A DNA stretch of 64,000 nt from Lysobacter antibioticus HS124 (GTDB lineage Bacteria > Pseudomonadota > Gammaproteobacteria > Xanthomonadales > Xanthomonadaceae), in assembly GCF_000336385.2 (NCBI RefSeq), contig NZ_HG424452.1, positions 1 to 64,000 of the forward strand. The letters are read 5' to 3'. Numbering within the stretch: the first letter of the stretch is position 1; every line of letters begins with the position of its first letter. Of the stretch, positions 45,501 to 53,617 are shown piece by piece. A model generated the notes under the pieces. It saw nothing but the letters and a program-made list of their open reading frames with translations. It made no database searches and was not told where the DNA came from. Made by a program: the position numbers and the translations under genes.

Positions 45501-47071
45501 AGCGCCTGCCCGAGGCGCTGCTGCCGGCCCAGTATCTGCGCCTGCCGGCGATGCCGCTGACCGTCAACGGCAAGATCGACCGCAAGGCGCTGCCGGCGCC
45601 GAGCGCGCAGGCCGCGCTCGAACGCAGCCTGCGCGCGCCGGCCAGCGATACCGAACGCGCGGTGCTGGCGGTATGGCGCGACGTGTTGGGCCGCGACGAG
45701 CTCAGCACCGACGACGACTTCTTCGCCTGCGGCGGCGATTCGCTGCTGACCTTGCCGCTGGTGTTCAAGTTGCACGCCGCGCTCGGGGTCGAACTGCCGC
45801 TGGCGGCGGTGTTCGCCGCGCCGACCATCGCCGGCCAGGCGCGCAAGATCGACGAACTGCGCGCAGGCGGCGGCGAGGACGCCTTCGATCTGGCGGCCGA
45901 AGTGTCGCTGGACGACGACATCGATCCGCGCCTGACGCCGCTGCCGGCGGCGCCGCGCGGCGCGCCGGCCTCGGTGCTGATCACCGGCGCCACCGGTTTC
46001 CTCGGCGCTTATCTGGCGCGCGAACTGCTCGACGCCACCGACGCCGAGCTGCTGTGCCTGGTGCGCGCGGCGAACGCAGAGGACGGCCTGCGCCGGATCC
46101 GCGCCAATCTCGACAGCTACGGCCTGTGGCGCGAGGCCGACGGCGCGCGGCTGGTGCCGGTGCTGGGCGATCTGGCCGCGCCGCGACTGGGCCTGGACGA
46201 AGCCGGATTCGATGCGATCGCCCGGCGCGCCGAGGCGATCTTCCACAACGGCGGCCAGGTCAACTTCCTCGCTCCCTACGAACACCTGCGCGCGGCCAAT
46301 GTCGAAGGCACCCGCGAAGTGCTGCGCCTGGCCACCCGCCACCGGGTCAAGCCGGTGCATTTGGTATCGACGCTGGGCGTGTGCCTGATCGGCTCCAACC
46401 TCGAGCGCACCGTGCGCGAGTCCGATCCGCCGCCGCCGGCCGACGAGCAATACGGCGGCTACAACCAGAGCAAGTGGGTCGGCGAACAGCTGGCGTTGCG
46501 CGCGCGCGAACGCGGACTGCCGGTGGCGATCTACCGCCCGGCGCGGATCACCGGCGACAGCCGCAGCGGGGTCAGCAATCTCGGCGACTACTTCAACGCC
46601 TGGCTCAAGGGCTGCGTGCAGCTCGGCGCCGCGCCGCATCTTCCCGACGAGGCTTTCGACATGGCGCCGGTCGACTACGTCGGCCGCTCGATCGTGCGCA
46701 TCGCCCTCGGCGCCGGCGACGCCAACGGCAACTTCCACTTCTACAACCGCGCGCGCCTGCCGATTCCGCTGGCGGTGGCGCGGCTGCGCGCGGCCGGCCA
46801 CGCGCTGGACGAGATCGACTACCCGCGCTGGCGCGAGCGCCTGCTGGCCGAGGCCGCGGTGTCGCGCGACAACGCCCTGGCCGCGTTCGCCGGATTGTTT
46901 CCGGCGCAGCCCGACCCGCGCGAGCCGACCTTCGATTGCAGCGCCACCGCCGCCGCGGTCGCGCCGCTGGGACTGGTCTGCCCGCCGGCCGACACGGCGC
47001 TGTTCGACCGTTACCTGGCCTTCCTGCACGAACGCGGCTTCCTGGCGCAGACCGCCGAGGCGACGGCATGA
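42566..47071 (+). CDS. NRPS module 3 (C-A-T) with terminal thioester reductase
   Basis: 1501 aa, 29 bases after module 2. Condensation domain HHIVSDA (residue 186, Gly of the motif replaced by Ala), adenylation domain, thiolation domain GGDS (S1059) and a C-terminal short-chain-dehydrogenase-like reductase (about 1135-1500): ITGATGFLGAYLARELLDA with YNQSK (Y1299, K1303). The R domain should release the peptide by NADPH reduction to an aldehyde or alcohol. The A-domain code reads D-A-G-D-M-G-H-V-C-K and I cannot name the amino acid. Stop overlaps the start of the MFS gene (ATGA). Confidence 0.94.
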   Translation: MTAVTPPADALAERLSRLSPQQRELLQRQLAARNGAAAPRDEAIPRRSVAGQALPLSAAQQRMWFFERFQPGTGAYHVYGHYRLRGALDAMALQRAFATIVRRHDALRTGFDEVAGEPRQTVVAHVDFALDRHDLTALPEAQREAEIQRRVGAESERPFDLARPPLLRAGLLRLADDDHVLMVVMHHIVSDAWSFGVLHAELAAAYAAELDGGDAGLAELPLQFGDHVLWQREPAQMQRIDAQLDYWRGALDGVGGLLDLPSDRPRSATPLGRGARLPLHLPPELGAAVEAFARRHGATPFMLLLAVFQALLGRHSGQDEVVVGSPVANRERSETGPLIGLFVNTLALRGDLRGEPSLLTLLARTRGQVLDALEHAQAPLERVVDELRIERVPGRTPLFQTMFVLQNGNGAPLRLAGLDAYWIESQVQSARFELTLSLGDAGDGLRGVLDYDTDLFDAETAQRLLRQYEVLLRNALAEPERPLARLSLLDDEQREELLRLGDGGAVEDAEDAHLYTLIAAQAARTPAAAALVEPGRELRYAELIARANGLGLRLQALGIGPEARVAVLADRSADAIVGVLAALAAGAAYVPLDPGHPDERLRFLLADAGAQALIVPPTQRARAQALAPTLPVLHSDEAEPNAQPPAATRRADHAAYVVYTSGSTGQPKGVVIEHRGAVNLTRGFIARHDFAGQRLLMIPPLVFDASVGDLFPALASGSALVLHPTPTELGPFELERFCDEHGVSAIDAPAALWRRWSEGWAAAKRERPLLPQLRLMMIGGESVPVEQVRRFAATTEGRAVLCNHYGPTEASVCATVLATRDASELSALELPIGRPLPGVRCYVLDRHGALAPRGAVGELCIGGLGVAREYLGQPELSAQAFPPDPYASSADARLYRTGDLARWDRDGHLQFLGRRDHQIKLRGFRIELGEIESALEAHESVESAVVLLREDRPGDRRLIAYVVGGDGLDPGRLREHLAQRLPEALLPAQYLRLPAMPLTVNGKIDRKALPAPSAQAALERSLRAPASDTERAVLAVWRDVLGRDELSTDDDFFACGGDSLLTLPLVFKLHAALGVELPLAAVFAAPTIAGQARKIDELRAGGGEDAFDLAAEVSLDDDIDPRLTPLPAAPRGAPASVLITGATGFLGAYLARELLDATDAELLCLVRAANAEDGLRRIRANLDSYGLWREADGARLVPVLGDLAAPRLGLDEAGFDAIARRAEAIFHNGGQVNFLAPYEHLRAANVEGTREVLRLATRHRVKPVHLVSTLGVCLIGSNLERTVRESDPPPPADEQYGGYNQSKWVGEQLALRARERGLPVAIYRPARITGDSRSGVSNLGDYFNAWLKGCVQLGAAPHLPDEAFDMAPVDYVGRSIVRIALGAGDANGNFHFYNRARLPIPLAVARLRAAGHALDEIDYPRWRERLLAEAAVSRDNALAAFAGLFPAQPDPREPTFDCSATAAAVAPLGLVCPPADTALFDRYLAFLHERGFLAQTAEATA

Positions 47072-48411
47072 ACCGCTGGTCCGGCCTGCGCGACTTCCTG
47101 CTGATCTGGGCCGGGCAACTGGTCTCCGGCGTCGGATCGCGCCTGACCAGTTTCGCCTTGGGCGTGTGGGTGCTGCAGACCACCGGTTCGACCACCCGCT
47201 TCGCCCTGATCTTCGCCGCCATGGCGGTGCCGGCGCTGCTGATCGCGCCGTTCGCCGGGGCCCTGGTCGATCGCTGGAACCGGCGCCGCACCATGATCGT
47301 GTGCGAAGCCATCGCCGCGGCGACGATGCTGGCGATGGCCGCATTGCTCGCCAGCGGCCGGCTGGCGATGGCGCACATCTACCTCGGCGTGGCGGTCACC
47401 GCGCTGACCAACGCCTTCCTGCAACCGGCCTATCAGGCCAGCATTCCGTTGCTGGCCAATCAGGAACAGCTGACCCGGGTCAACGGCATGGTCCAGACCG
47501 GCTTCGCGGTGGCCCAGGTCGGCGGGCCCCTGCTCGCCGGCGTTCTGGTCAGCTCGATCTCGATGCCGGGGGTGCTGCTGGTCGATGCGCTGACCTTCTG
47601 CGCCGGCGTGGTCGCGCTGTGGCTGGCGCGGGTGCCGCAGCCGCAACGCAGCCCGGACGCGCAAGAGCAGAGCCTGTGGCGCGAAGCGGCGACCGGGTTC
47701 CGCTACGTGCGCGAACGCCGCGGCCTGCTCGGCCTGCTGATCGTGCTGGGCATCAGCAACTTCATGTTCGGCCTGGCCAGCATCGCGATCACGCCGCTGA
47801 TCCTGTCGGTGGCCGATCCCGGCCTGCTCGGCGTGCAGATGGCGATCGGCGGGGCGGGTCTGCTGATCGGCGGCCTCGCGGTCAGCACCTGGGGCGGGCC
47901 GCAACGTCGCATCGTCGGCGTGCTCGGCTTCTCCCTGCTGGCCGGATTGTTCCTGGCCGTGCACGGCCTGTGGCCCTCGTTCGCGCTGCTGGTGGCCGCC
48001 GGTTTCGCGTTCTTCCTGACCGTGCCGGTGATCGGCGCCAGCAACGCCGCGCTGTGGCAGAGCAAGGTGCCGGCCGACCTGCAGGGACGCTGCTTCGCGA
48101 TCCAGCGTGTCCTTTCCGAGGCCGCCATGCCGTTGGCTTACTGCCTGGCCGGACCGCTCGCGGAGCAGGTATTCGAACCGTGGCTGAGCGCCGATGGCCT
48201 GTTGGCCGGTTCGGTCGGCGTTGTCATCGGAACCGGTCCCGGCCGCGGCCTGGGCCTGATGTTCGTGGTGTTGGGCGTGGCGATGATGCTGACCGCGGCG
48301 CTGGCCTGGTCGGTACGCGCGATCCGTCAGGTCGAGGACGACCTGCCGGACGCGCCGGTCGCAGCGGCGCAGACGCGCAAGGCGGATAACACGATGGAGT
48401 GCGCGGCCTGA
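47068..48411 (+). CDS. MFS exporter of the NRPS cluster
   Basis: 447 aa, with the start overlapping the NRPS stop by four bases. Twelve membrane helices are expected; seen are FLLIWAGQLVSGVGSRLTSFALGVWVLQT at the N-terminus and the MFS signature PFAGALVDRWNRRRTM between helices 2 and 3. It resembles the macrolide-type/EntS-like drug exporters that accompany NRPS genes. It probably exports the peptide product. Overlap with the synthetase suggests tight co-production; the C-terminal tail (KADNTMECAA) is soluble. Confidence 0.9.
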   Translation: MNRWSGLRDFLLIWAGQLVSGVGSRLTSFALGVWVLQTTGSTTRFALIFAAMAVPALLIAPFAGALVDRWNRRRTMIVCEAIAAATMLAMAALLASGRLAMAHIYLGVAVTALTNAFLQPAYQASIPLLANQEQLTRVNGMVQTGFAVAQVGGPLLAGVLVSSISMPGVLLVDALTFCAGVVALWLARVPQPQRSPDAQEQSLWREAATGFRYVRERRGLLGLLIVLGISNFMFGLASIAITPLILSVADPGLLGVQMAIGGAGLLIGGLAVSTWGGPQRRIVGVLGFSLLAGLFLAVHGLWPSFALLVAAGFAFFLTVPVIGASNAALWQSKVPADLQGRCFAIQRVLSEAAMPLAYCLAGPLAEQVFEPWLSADGLLAGSVGVVIGTGPGRGLGLMFVVLGVAMMLTAALAWSVRAIRQVEDDLPDAPVAAAQTRKADNTMECAA

Positions 48412-48462
48412 GGCGCGACCGTGCGCGCAGCGGGCCGGGATGGAAACGACAAGGAGCGGTTT

Positions 48463-48666
48463 ATGCAGGACGAAACGAACGACACGGTGGCGTACCGCGT
48501 GGTGGTGAACCACGAATGGCAGTACTCGTTGCTGCGCGAAGGCGATGCGCTGCCGTCGGGCTGGCGCGACGCCGGCGCCGCCGGCAGCAAGCGGCAATGC
48601 CTCGCCCTGATCGGCGAGCGATGGAACGACATGCGTCCGCGCAGCCTGCGCGACGACGCGAACTGA
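48463..48666 (+). CDS. MbtH-like protein
   Basis: 67 aa with AAGGAGCGG (48451-48459) before the ATG. It has the MbtH core: YRVVVNHEWQYSLLREGDALPSGWRDAG, and the invariant Trp-containing end ERWNDMRPRSL. MbtH proteins bind and stabilise NRPS adenylation domains. It follows the exporter by 51 bases and precedes the uncharacterised protein. It should serve at least one of the three modules upstream, and perhaps the NRPS at 60332. Assignment firm. Confidence 0.94.
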   Translation: MQDETNDTVAYRVVVNHEWQYSLLREGDALPSGWRDAGAAGSKRQCLALIGERWNDMRPRSLRDDAN

Positions 48667-48700
48667 GTTCAGTATCAGTATCCGCAGGGACGAAACGGCA

Positions 48701-49489
48701 ATGATTCCAGATAACGACGCGGTGCCGATGATCGAATCGGACCGATTGATGATGCAGGGACGCGCCTGCGTCGAACGCCCGCTGGCGACGGTACGCGGCA
48801 GGCTCGTGCAGGCTTCGGTGGTGGAGCGCGAACAGGCCGCGGACGCGCCGCTCGCGGTCACCGTGGCCTGGATCCGCAACTTCCTCGCCCGGCCGCACGC
48901 CGATGTCGGCCGGGCCGGGCCGGTATGCCCGTTCACGCCGGCGGCGCTGGCGCTGGACACGATCTGGCTGGCCGAGGTGACCGACCGCGACGTCAGCGTC
49001 GAGCGCATCGTCGACCTGATCGGCGAGTACCGCGACCTGTTCGGCGAGATCGAACCGCGCAACGGCCAGGCCGCGATCAACAAGACCGTGCTGGTGGTGT
49101 TCCCGCATCTGGGCCCGGATGCTGCCGGCTTCATCGACGACGTGCAGCGCGAACTCAAGCCGAGCTTCGTCGACCTGGGTCTGATGTTGGGCGAGTTCCA
49201 CGCCGCCAACGAAAGCCCGGGGCTGCGCAATCCGGCCTTCCGTCCGCTGCGCAGCCCGGTGCCGATGCTGGCGATCCGGCACATGGTCGAAACCGACCTG
49301 CCGTTCCTGCGCCGCGACCTCGACACCGCGCAGATCCGCGCCCAGTACCTGCGCTCTTACTTGCGCCGGCTGGGCGGCACGGTGCGGCGCAACTACTTCG
49401 ACCAGGCGGTCGCCGCGCTGGTCGAGGCCGAGATCGAACTCAAGGCCGCGCGCGCCGAAGCGCCGCGCGCTGCGGCGGCCGGCGCCTGA
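48701..49489 (+). CDS. Uncharacterised NRPS-cluster protein (DUF6875-like, putative)
   Basis: 262 aa. 'VTVAWIRNFLARPHADVGRAGPVCPFTPAALALDTIWLAEV' is the most distinctive stretch (WIRNFL, PCPFTP-like). 'VLVVFPHLGPDAAGFIDDVQRELKPSFVDLGLMLGEFHAANESPGLRNPAFRPLRSPVPMLAIRHMVETDLPFL' follows. I recall such proteins in NRPS clusters (DUF6875), but the name rests on memory. No membrane segment, cofactor motif or signal peptide is seen. It lies 34 bases after the MbtH gene and 13 bases before the monooxygenase, so it belongs to the operon. Possible role in tailoring or hydrolysis; unknown. Confidence 0.7.
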   Translation: MIPDNDAVPMIESDRLMMQGRACVERPLATVRGRLVQASVVEREQAADAPLAVTVAWIRNFLARPHADVGRAGPVCPFTPAALALDTIWLAEVTDRDVSVERIVDLIGEYRDLFGEIEPRNGQAAINKTVLVVFPHLGPDAAGFIDDVQRELKPSFVDLGLMLGEFHAANESPGLRNPAFRPLRSPVPMLAIRHMVETDLPFLRRDLDTAQIRAQYLRSYLRRLGGTVRRNYFDQAVAALVEAEIELKAARAEAPRAAAAGA

Positions 49490-49502
49490 GCGCGGGGCGG
49501 GC

Positions 49503-50858
49503 ATGGACGATCCGATGACTCACTCCCAACCGGCCGCGCGCGACCGCGTGGCCATCGTCGGCGGCGGCCTGGCCGGTTCGCTGCTGGCGCTGGCGCTGGC
49601 GCAGCGCGGCGTCGGCGTCGACGTCTACGAGCGCCGGCCCGATCCGCGCGACGGCCGCGCCGAGGGCGGGCGCTCGATCAATCTCGGCCTGTCCAAGCGC
49701 GGCATCCAGGCGCTGACCGAGGTCGGCCTGATCGACGAGGTCATGCCGCTGACGGTAACCATGAGTGGGCGCGTCATCCACGCGCCCGACGGCAGCACGC
49801 GCTTTCAGCCCTACGGCAAGGACGGCGGCGAAGTGCTGCATTCGATCGACCGCAACGAGCTCAACCGGCTGCTGCTCGATCACGCCCAGCGCCATCCGCA
49901 GGTGCGCCTGCATTTCGAGCATCGCCTGAACCGGATCGACAAGGCGACGCGCGAATTGGAGTTCGAGCACGGCGGCGCGCGGGTGATCGCGCGTCCGGCC
50001 TGGGTGGTCGGCGCCGACGGCGCGTTCTCGCGCACGCGGCCGCAGATGCAGCGCGGCGAACGCGCCGACTATCACCAGGAATACCTGGAATGGGGCTACA
50101 AGGAGCTGAGCCTGTCGCCCAAGCCGGACGGCGGCTCGCGGATCGAACTGGAAGCGCTGCACGTGTGGCCGCGCGTGCACGGCTTCTTCGTCTCCCATCC
50201 CAATCGCGACGGCTCGCATACCTTGACCCTGTTCCTGCCCCATCAGGGCCCGGACAGCTTCGACAGCACGCGCACGCCGGAGCAGATCCGGGCGCTGTTC
50301 GACAAGTACTTCCCCGACCTGATCCCGCTGCTGCCGAACCTGGTCGAGGACTGGGCCAGTCACCCGACCGGTTCGCTGATCACCACCCGGACGGCGCCTT
50401 GGAGCGCGGACGATTGGATCGTGCTGGTCGGCGACGCCTGCCATGCGGTGTACCCGTTCTACGGCCAGGGCATGAATTCGGCGTTCGAGGACTGCTCGGC
50501 GCTGATGGCGGCGTTGCATGCGCATCCGCGCGACCGGCGCGCCGCCTTCATCGCCTACGAGGCCGCGCGCCGGCCGCACACCGACACCCTGGCCGAGCTG
50601 TCCAAGGCCAACTTCGTCGAGCTCAAGCAGAAGGTGCAGTCGTTCTGGTTCCTGGCCCGCAAGCGCATCGACGTGACCTTGAACCGGTTGCTGCCGCGCA
50701 CGTGGCTGCCGCTGTACACGATGATCGCCCACACCACGATGCCCTACGGCGACGCGCTGGCGCGTTCGCGCCGGCAGGAGAAGATCGTGCTCGGCGCGGT
50801 GTCGGCGACGGCCCTGGCCGCGTTCGGCGCCGGCGCCTGGCTGCTGCGCGCGCTGTAG
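49503..50858 (+). CDS. kmo: Kynurenine 3-monooxygenase (KMO)
   Basis: 451 aa. A flavin monooxygenase with FAD-binding VAIVGGGLAGSLLALALAQRGVGVDVYERR, the GD motif (VLVGDACHAVYPFYGQGMNSAFEDC) and a C-terminal membrane-associated helix (TALAAFGAGAWLL), as in kynurenine 3-hydroxylases. It would hydroxylate L-kynurenine to 3-hydroxykynurenine with NADPH and O2. It is the last gene of the NRPS operon, 13 bases after the previous one. It may feed 3-hydroxykynurenine or a derivative to the peptide, or serve NAD/quinolinate metabolism. Start at 49515 is possible. Confidence 0.9.
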   Translation: MDDPMTHSQPAARDRVAIVGGGLAGSLLALALAQRGVGVDVYERRPDPRDGRAEGGRSINLGLSKRGIQALTEVGLIDEVMPLTVTMSGRVIHAPDGSTRFQPYGKDGGEVLHSIDRNELNRLLLDHAQRHPQVRLHFEHRLNRIDKATRELEFEHGGARVIARPAWVVGADGAFSRTRPQMQRGERADYHQEYLEWGYKELSLSPKPDGGSRIELEALHVWPRVHGFFVSHPNRDGSHTLTLFLPHQGPDSFDSTRTPEQIRALFDKYFPDLIPLLPNLVEDWASHPTGSLITTRTAPWSADDWIVLVGDACHAVYPFYGQGMNSAFEDCSALMAALHAHPRDRRAAFIAYEAARRPHTDTLAELSKANFVELKQKVQSFWFLARKRIDVTLNRLLPRTWLPLYTMIAHTTMPYGDALARSRRQEKIVLGAVSATALAAFGAGAWLLRAL

Positions 50859-50870
50859 CGCGCTACAGCG
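50851..50870. terminator. Perfect 20-bp palindrome at two convergent stop codons
   Basis: CGCTGTAGCGCGCTACAGCG covers the TAG of the KMO gene (50856-50858) and the stop of the regulator gene (50863-50865). No loop and no T tract, but it can form a hairpin in both transcripts or a DNA cruciform. Confidence 0.55.
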
Positions 50871-52314
50871 AGTCCAGCGAAGCGCGGAACCGGCCCAGCG
50901 CGGCGGCGATCTCGTCGGCGTCGATGATGCCGTAACCGAAAGTGATCGCCGGCCGCGCCGGCGGGCTCAGCGCGTACTCGGCGATCGATTGCGCGCCGGG
51001 CAGATGGCGCTGGACCCGGGCGAAGATCGCCGGCGCCAGCGTCGGCTCGCGGATCCGCGCCGCCAGATGCAGGCCGGCCTCGGACGCAATCGGCTCCAGC
51101 CAGGGCGCCAGCTCGCCGTGCAGGCCGGCGAGCAGGGCTTCGCGGCGTTCGGCGTAGATCGGCCGCATGCGCCGCACGTGCCGGGCCAGATGGCCGTCGC
51201 GGATGAAGGCCGCCAGCACCGATTGGGTGATGGTGTCGCTGTGCGAATCGGCGCAATGCTTGACCGTGATCAGCGCGTCGCGGGCCCAGCCCGGAGCGAC
51301 GATGAAGCCCTTGCGCAGCGACGGGAACAGGCTCTTGGAAAAGGTGCCGACGTAGAACACCTGGGCGTCGCGGTCCAGGGTCTGCAGCGCATCGAGCGGG
51401 CGCTGGCCGAAACGGAACTCGCCGTCGTAGTCGTCCTCGATCACCAGCGCGTTGCGGCTGCGGGCGAAATCGAGCAGGGCGCGGCGCCGGCGCATCGACA
51501 GGGCGACGCCGGTCGGCGACTGGTGCGAAGGGGTCACGCTGATCACGCCGACGTCGTCCGGCAGCGCGTCCACGCACAGGCCTTCGGCGTCGACCGGCAT
51601 CGGCACCAGCTGCGCGCCGGCGGCGGCGAAGGCGGCGCGCACCGGCGGATAGCCCGGCTCCTCGACCGCGACGCGGGTCCGCCCCGGCGTCACCAGCAGG
51701 CGCGCGAGCAGGTCGAAAGCCTGCTGCGCGCCCGAGGTCACGATCACGTCGTCGGCGCCGCAAGCGACCGCGCGCGCGAACGCGACGTGCTGGGCGATGG
51801 CTTCGCGCAGCGCCGGGATGCCTTCCGAAGGCGGATAGGCGAAAGGCGTGCGCGACCACTGGCGCAAGCTCTGCGCCGACAACCGGCGCCAGATCTCGTG
51901 CGGAAAATGGCGATGGTCCGGAATGCCGAGGCGGAAGCAGCGCTCGGGCAGATCGCGCGGCGGTCCCGGACGCAGGAACGGGGTCTGCCAAAGCGGGTTC
52001 AGGCGTGCGTCGCCGGCCCCGATCGGACGCGGCGCGACCCGGCGCTCGCGGCGCGCGACGACGTCGGCGACCACCGCCGTGGCGCCCCTGCGCGGCAACA
52101 CGTAGCCCTCGGCGATCAACAGGTCGTACACCGTCGTCACCGTATTGCGCGCCACCCCCAGCGCCTGCGCGACCTGGCGCGTGGCCGGCAGCGCCGCACC
52201 GGCGGCGTAGCGGCCGTCGAGGATCGCCGAACGCAGTTGGCGATGCAGCTCGTGCGTCAGCGTGCCGCGGCCGCGGTCCGGCACAACCACGGGAAACGGG
52301 AAAACTGGCTCCAT
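50863..52314 (-). CDS. MocR/PdxR-family regulator (GntR HTH fused to aminotransferase-like domain)
   Basis: 483 aa. The N-terminal winged HTH is GntR type (LTHELHRQLRSAILDGRYAAGAALPATRQVAQALGVARNTVTTVYDLL). The large C-terminal domain has the fold of class I aminotransferases: SEGIPALREAIAQHVAFARAVAC, IEDDYDGEFRF and a PLP-Lys context TFSKSLFPSLRKGF. PdxR proteins sense pyridoxal phosphate; other MocR members sense different ligands. It is divergent from the GST-cupin pair with a palindromic element between the starts (52329-52349), so control of these genes is likely. Confidence 0.92.
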   Translation of the reverse strand: MEPVFPFPVVVPDRGRGTLTHELHRQLRSAILDGRYAAGAALPATRQVAQALGVARNTVTTVYDLLIAEGYVLPRRGATAVVADVVARRERRVAPRPIGAGDARLNPLWQTPFLRPGPPRDLPERCFRLGIPDHRHFPHEIWRRLSAQSLRQWSRTPFAYPPSEGIPALREAIAQHVAFARAVACGADDVIVTSGAQQAFDLLARLLVTPGRTRVAVEEPGYPPVRAAFAAAGAQLVPMPVDAEGLCVDALPDDVGVISVTPSHQSPTGVALSMRRRRALLDFARSRNALVIEDDYDGEFRFGQRPLDALQTLDRDAQVFYVGTFSKSLFPSLRKGFIVAPGWARDALITVKHCADSHSDTITQSVLAAFIRDGHLARHVRRMRPIYAERREALLAGLHGELAPWLEPIASEAGLHLAARIREPTLAPAIFARVQRHLPGAQSIAEYALSPPARPAITFGYGIIDADEIAAALGRFRASLDSL

Positions 52315-52328
52315 GGAATCTCCCCGAT

Positions 52329-52349
52329 CTGGCCCCTGCAGGGCGCCAG
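52329..52349. promoter_or_regulatory. Palindrome between MocR regulator and GST gene
   Basis: Near-perfect dyad CTGGC-CCCTGCAGGG-GCCAG (one base added in the right half), with a perfect core CCCTGCAGGG at 52334-52343. It lies between the divergent starts at 52314 and 52402 and is a candidate operator. Confidence 0.45.
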
Positions 52350-52401
52350 GGTACGCCTAAGCTGGCGCTACGAAACCGGCCCATCCGTCATGGAGTTCGC
52401 G

Positions 52402-53100
52402 ATGATCGACCTGTACTACACCGCCACCCCGAACGGCCTGAAGCTGCGCCTGTTCTTCGAGGAGACCGGCCTGGCGCACCGCATCGTGCCGGTGCGGCTG
52501 TCGGCCGGCGATCAGTTCAAGCCCGAGTTCCTGGCGGTGTCGCCGAACAACAAGATCCCGGCGATCCTCGACCACGCCCCGAGCGACGGCGGCGCGCCGA
52601 TTCCGGTATTCGAATCCGGCGCGATCCTGCTGTACCTCGCCGAGAAGACCGGCCGGCTGTATCCGTCCGACCCGCGCCAGCGCCTGGAGCTCAGCCAATG
52701 GCTGTTCTGGCAGATGGCCGGGTTGGGGCCGATGTCCGGCCAGGCCGGACACTTCCGCGTCCATGCCGACGAGCCCTTGCCGTACGCGATCGATCGCTAC
52801 ACCCGCGAAGTGCAGCGCCTGCACGGCGTGCTCGATCGCCGGCTGCAGGACCGCCGCTTCCTGGTCGGCGACGACTATTCGATCGCCGACATCGCCTGCT
52901 ATCCGTGGATCGTGCCTTATGCCGGCCTCGGCCAGGATCTGGCCAACACGCCGAACCTGCAGCGGTGGTTCGACGAGATCGCCGCGCGACCGGCCACCCG
53001 GCGCGCCTACGACGGCGTCGAAGTGCCGTACTCGCAGGCCTTGTCGTCGCAGGCGCGCCAGGTCCTGTTCGGCAACGGCGCCGCCGAGCCGGCGCGCTGA
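52402..53100 (+). CDS. Glutathione S-transferase (YghU/YfcG-type)
   Basis: 232 aa from the ATG at 52402, chosen for GGAG six bases upstream; the ATG at 52390 is an alternative. The thioredoxin-like N-domain reads IDLYYTATPNGLKLRLFFEETGLAHRIVPV with the cis-Pro motif KIPAILDHAP and ESGAILLYLAEKTG; the helical C-domain has VGDDYSIADIACYPWIVPY. Such YfcG-like enzymes act as disulfide-bond oxidoreductases or conjugate electrophiles with glutathione. It is divergent from a MocR regulator and followed 18 bases later by the cupin gene. Confidence 0.92.
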   Translation: MIDLYYTATPNGLKLRLFFEETGLAHRIVPVRLSAGDQFKPEFLAVSPNNKIPAILDHAPSDGGAPIPVFESGAILLYLAEKTGRLYPSDPRQRLELSQWLFWQMAGLGPMSGQAGHFRVHADEPLPYAIDRYTREVQRLHGVLDRRLQDRRFLVGDDYSIADIACYPWIVPYAGLGQDLANTPNLQRWFDEIAARPATRRAYDGVEVPYSQALSSQARQVLFGNGAAEPAR

Positions 53101-53118
53101 TCCGCGCCGATCGCGCCG

Positions 53119-53592
53119 ATGCCCCACGACCCCGGCCCCCTGTCGCACTGTCGGCCCGCGCGCATCGCCGCCGGCGCAGCGCTGCCGTGGATTCCGTCGG
53201 GCTTGCCGGGCCTGTCGGTCCAGCCGCTGCGCTTCCTCGCCGACGGTCGCGGCTTCGTCGAGTTGCTGCGCATGCCGCCCGGCTCGGTGATGCCGCTGCA
53301 TCGCCACAGCGGCGAAGCCCACGCCTACCAGCTCAGCGGCTGGCGCCAGCTGTGCGGCGGCGAGATCGTCGGCCCGGGCGACTATGTCTACGAGCCGGCC
53401 GGGCACGTCGACTGGTGGAAGGTCGTCGGCGACGAGATCCTGACCGCGCTGGTGGTGACGATGGGCGCGATCGAGTTCCTCGGCCCCGGCGGCAGCCTGC
53501 GCGGGCGCACCGACGCCGACGGCCGGCGCGAGGCGTACCGGCGCTACTGCGGCGAGCGGGGCCTGGACACGGTCGACCTCGAGGACGCCTGA
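53119..53592 (+). CDS. Cupin-domain protein (dihydroxyacetophenone dioxygenase-like)
   Basis: 157 aa. A single cupin with the metal motif PLHRHSGEAHAYQLSG and the second motif GPGDYVYEPAGHVDWWKVV. It resembles 2,4'-dihydroxyacetophenone dioxygenase-type cupins, which use Fe(II) for C-C cleavage; assignment to that reaction is not proven. It is co-directional with and just after the GST gene, so both may serve detoxification under the divergent MocR regulator. Its stop lies in an inverted repeat shared with the convergent regulator gene. Confidence 0.82.
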   Translation: MPHDPGPLSHCRPARIAAGAALPWIPSGLPGLSVQPLRFLADGRGFVELLRMPPGSVMPLHRHSGEAHAYQLSGWRQLCGGEIVGPGDYVYEPAGHVDWWKVVGDEILTALVVTMGAIEFLGPGGSLRGRTDADGRREAYRRYCGERGLDTVDLEDA

Positions 53593-53617
53593 GCGGGCCG
53601 GACGCGATCGCGCTCAG
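53589..53617. terminator. Inverted repeat at convergent gene ends
   Basis: CTGAGCG (53589-53595) and CGCTCAG (53611-53617) contain the stops of the cupin and MmyB-type genes, with a 15-base loop. Weak but positioned like the hairpin at 10429-10448. Confidence 0.35.

Noticed and set aside
42725..47344. A very long open frame on the minus strand across the third NRPS gene
   Set aside because: The plus strand encodes a clear C-A-T-R synthetase with all motifs; the opposite frame is Gly/Arg/Gln-rich and free of domains, an effect of high GC.
52382..52402. The ATG at 52390 as the GST start
   Set aside because: The ATG at 52402 has GGAG six bases upstream and fits family starts better.
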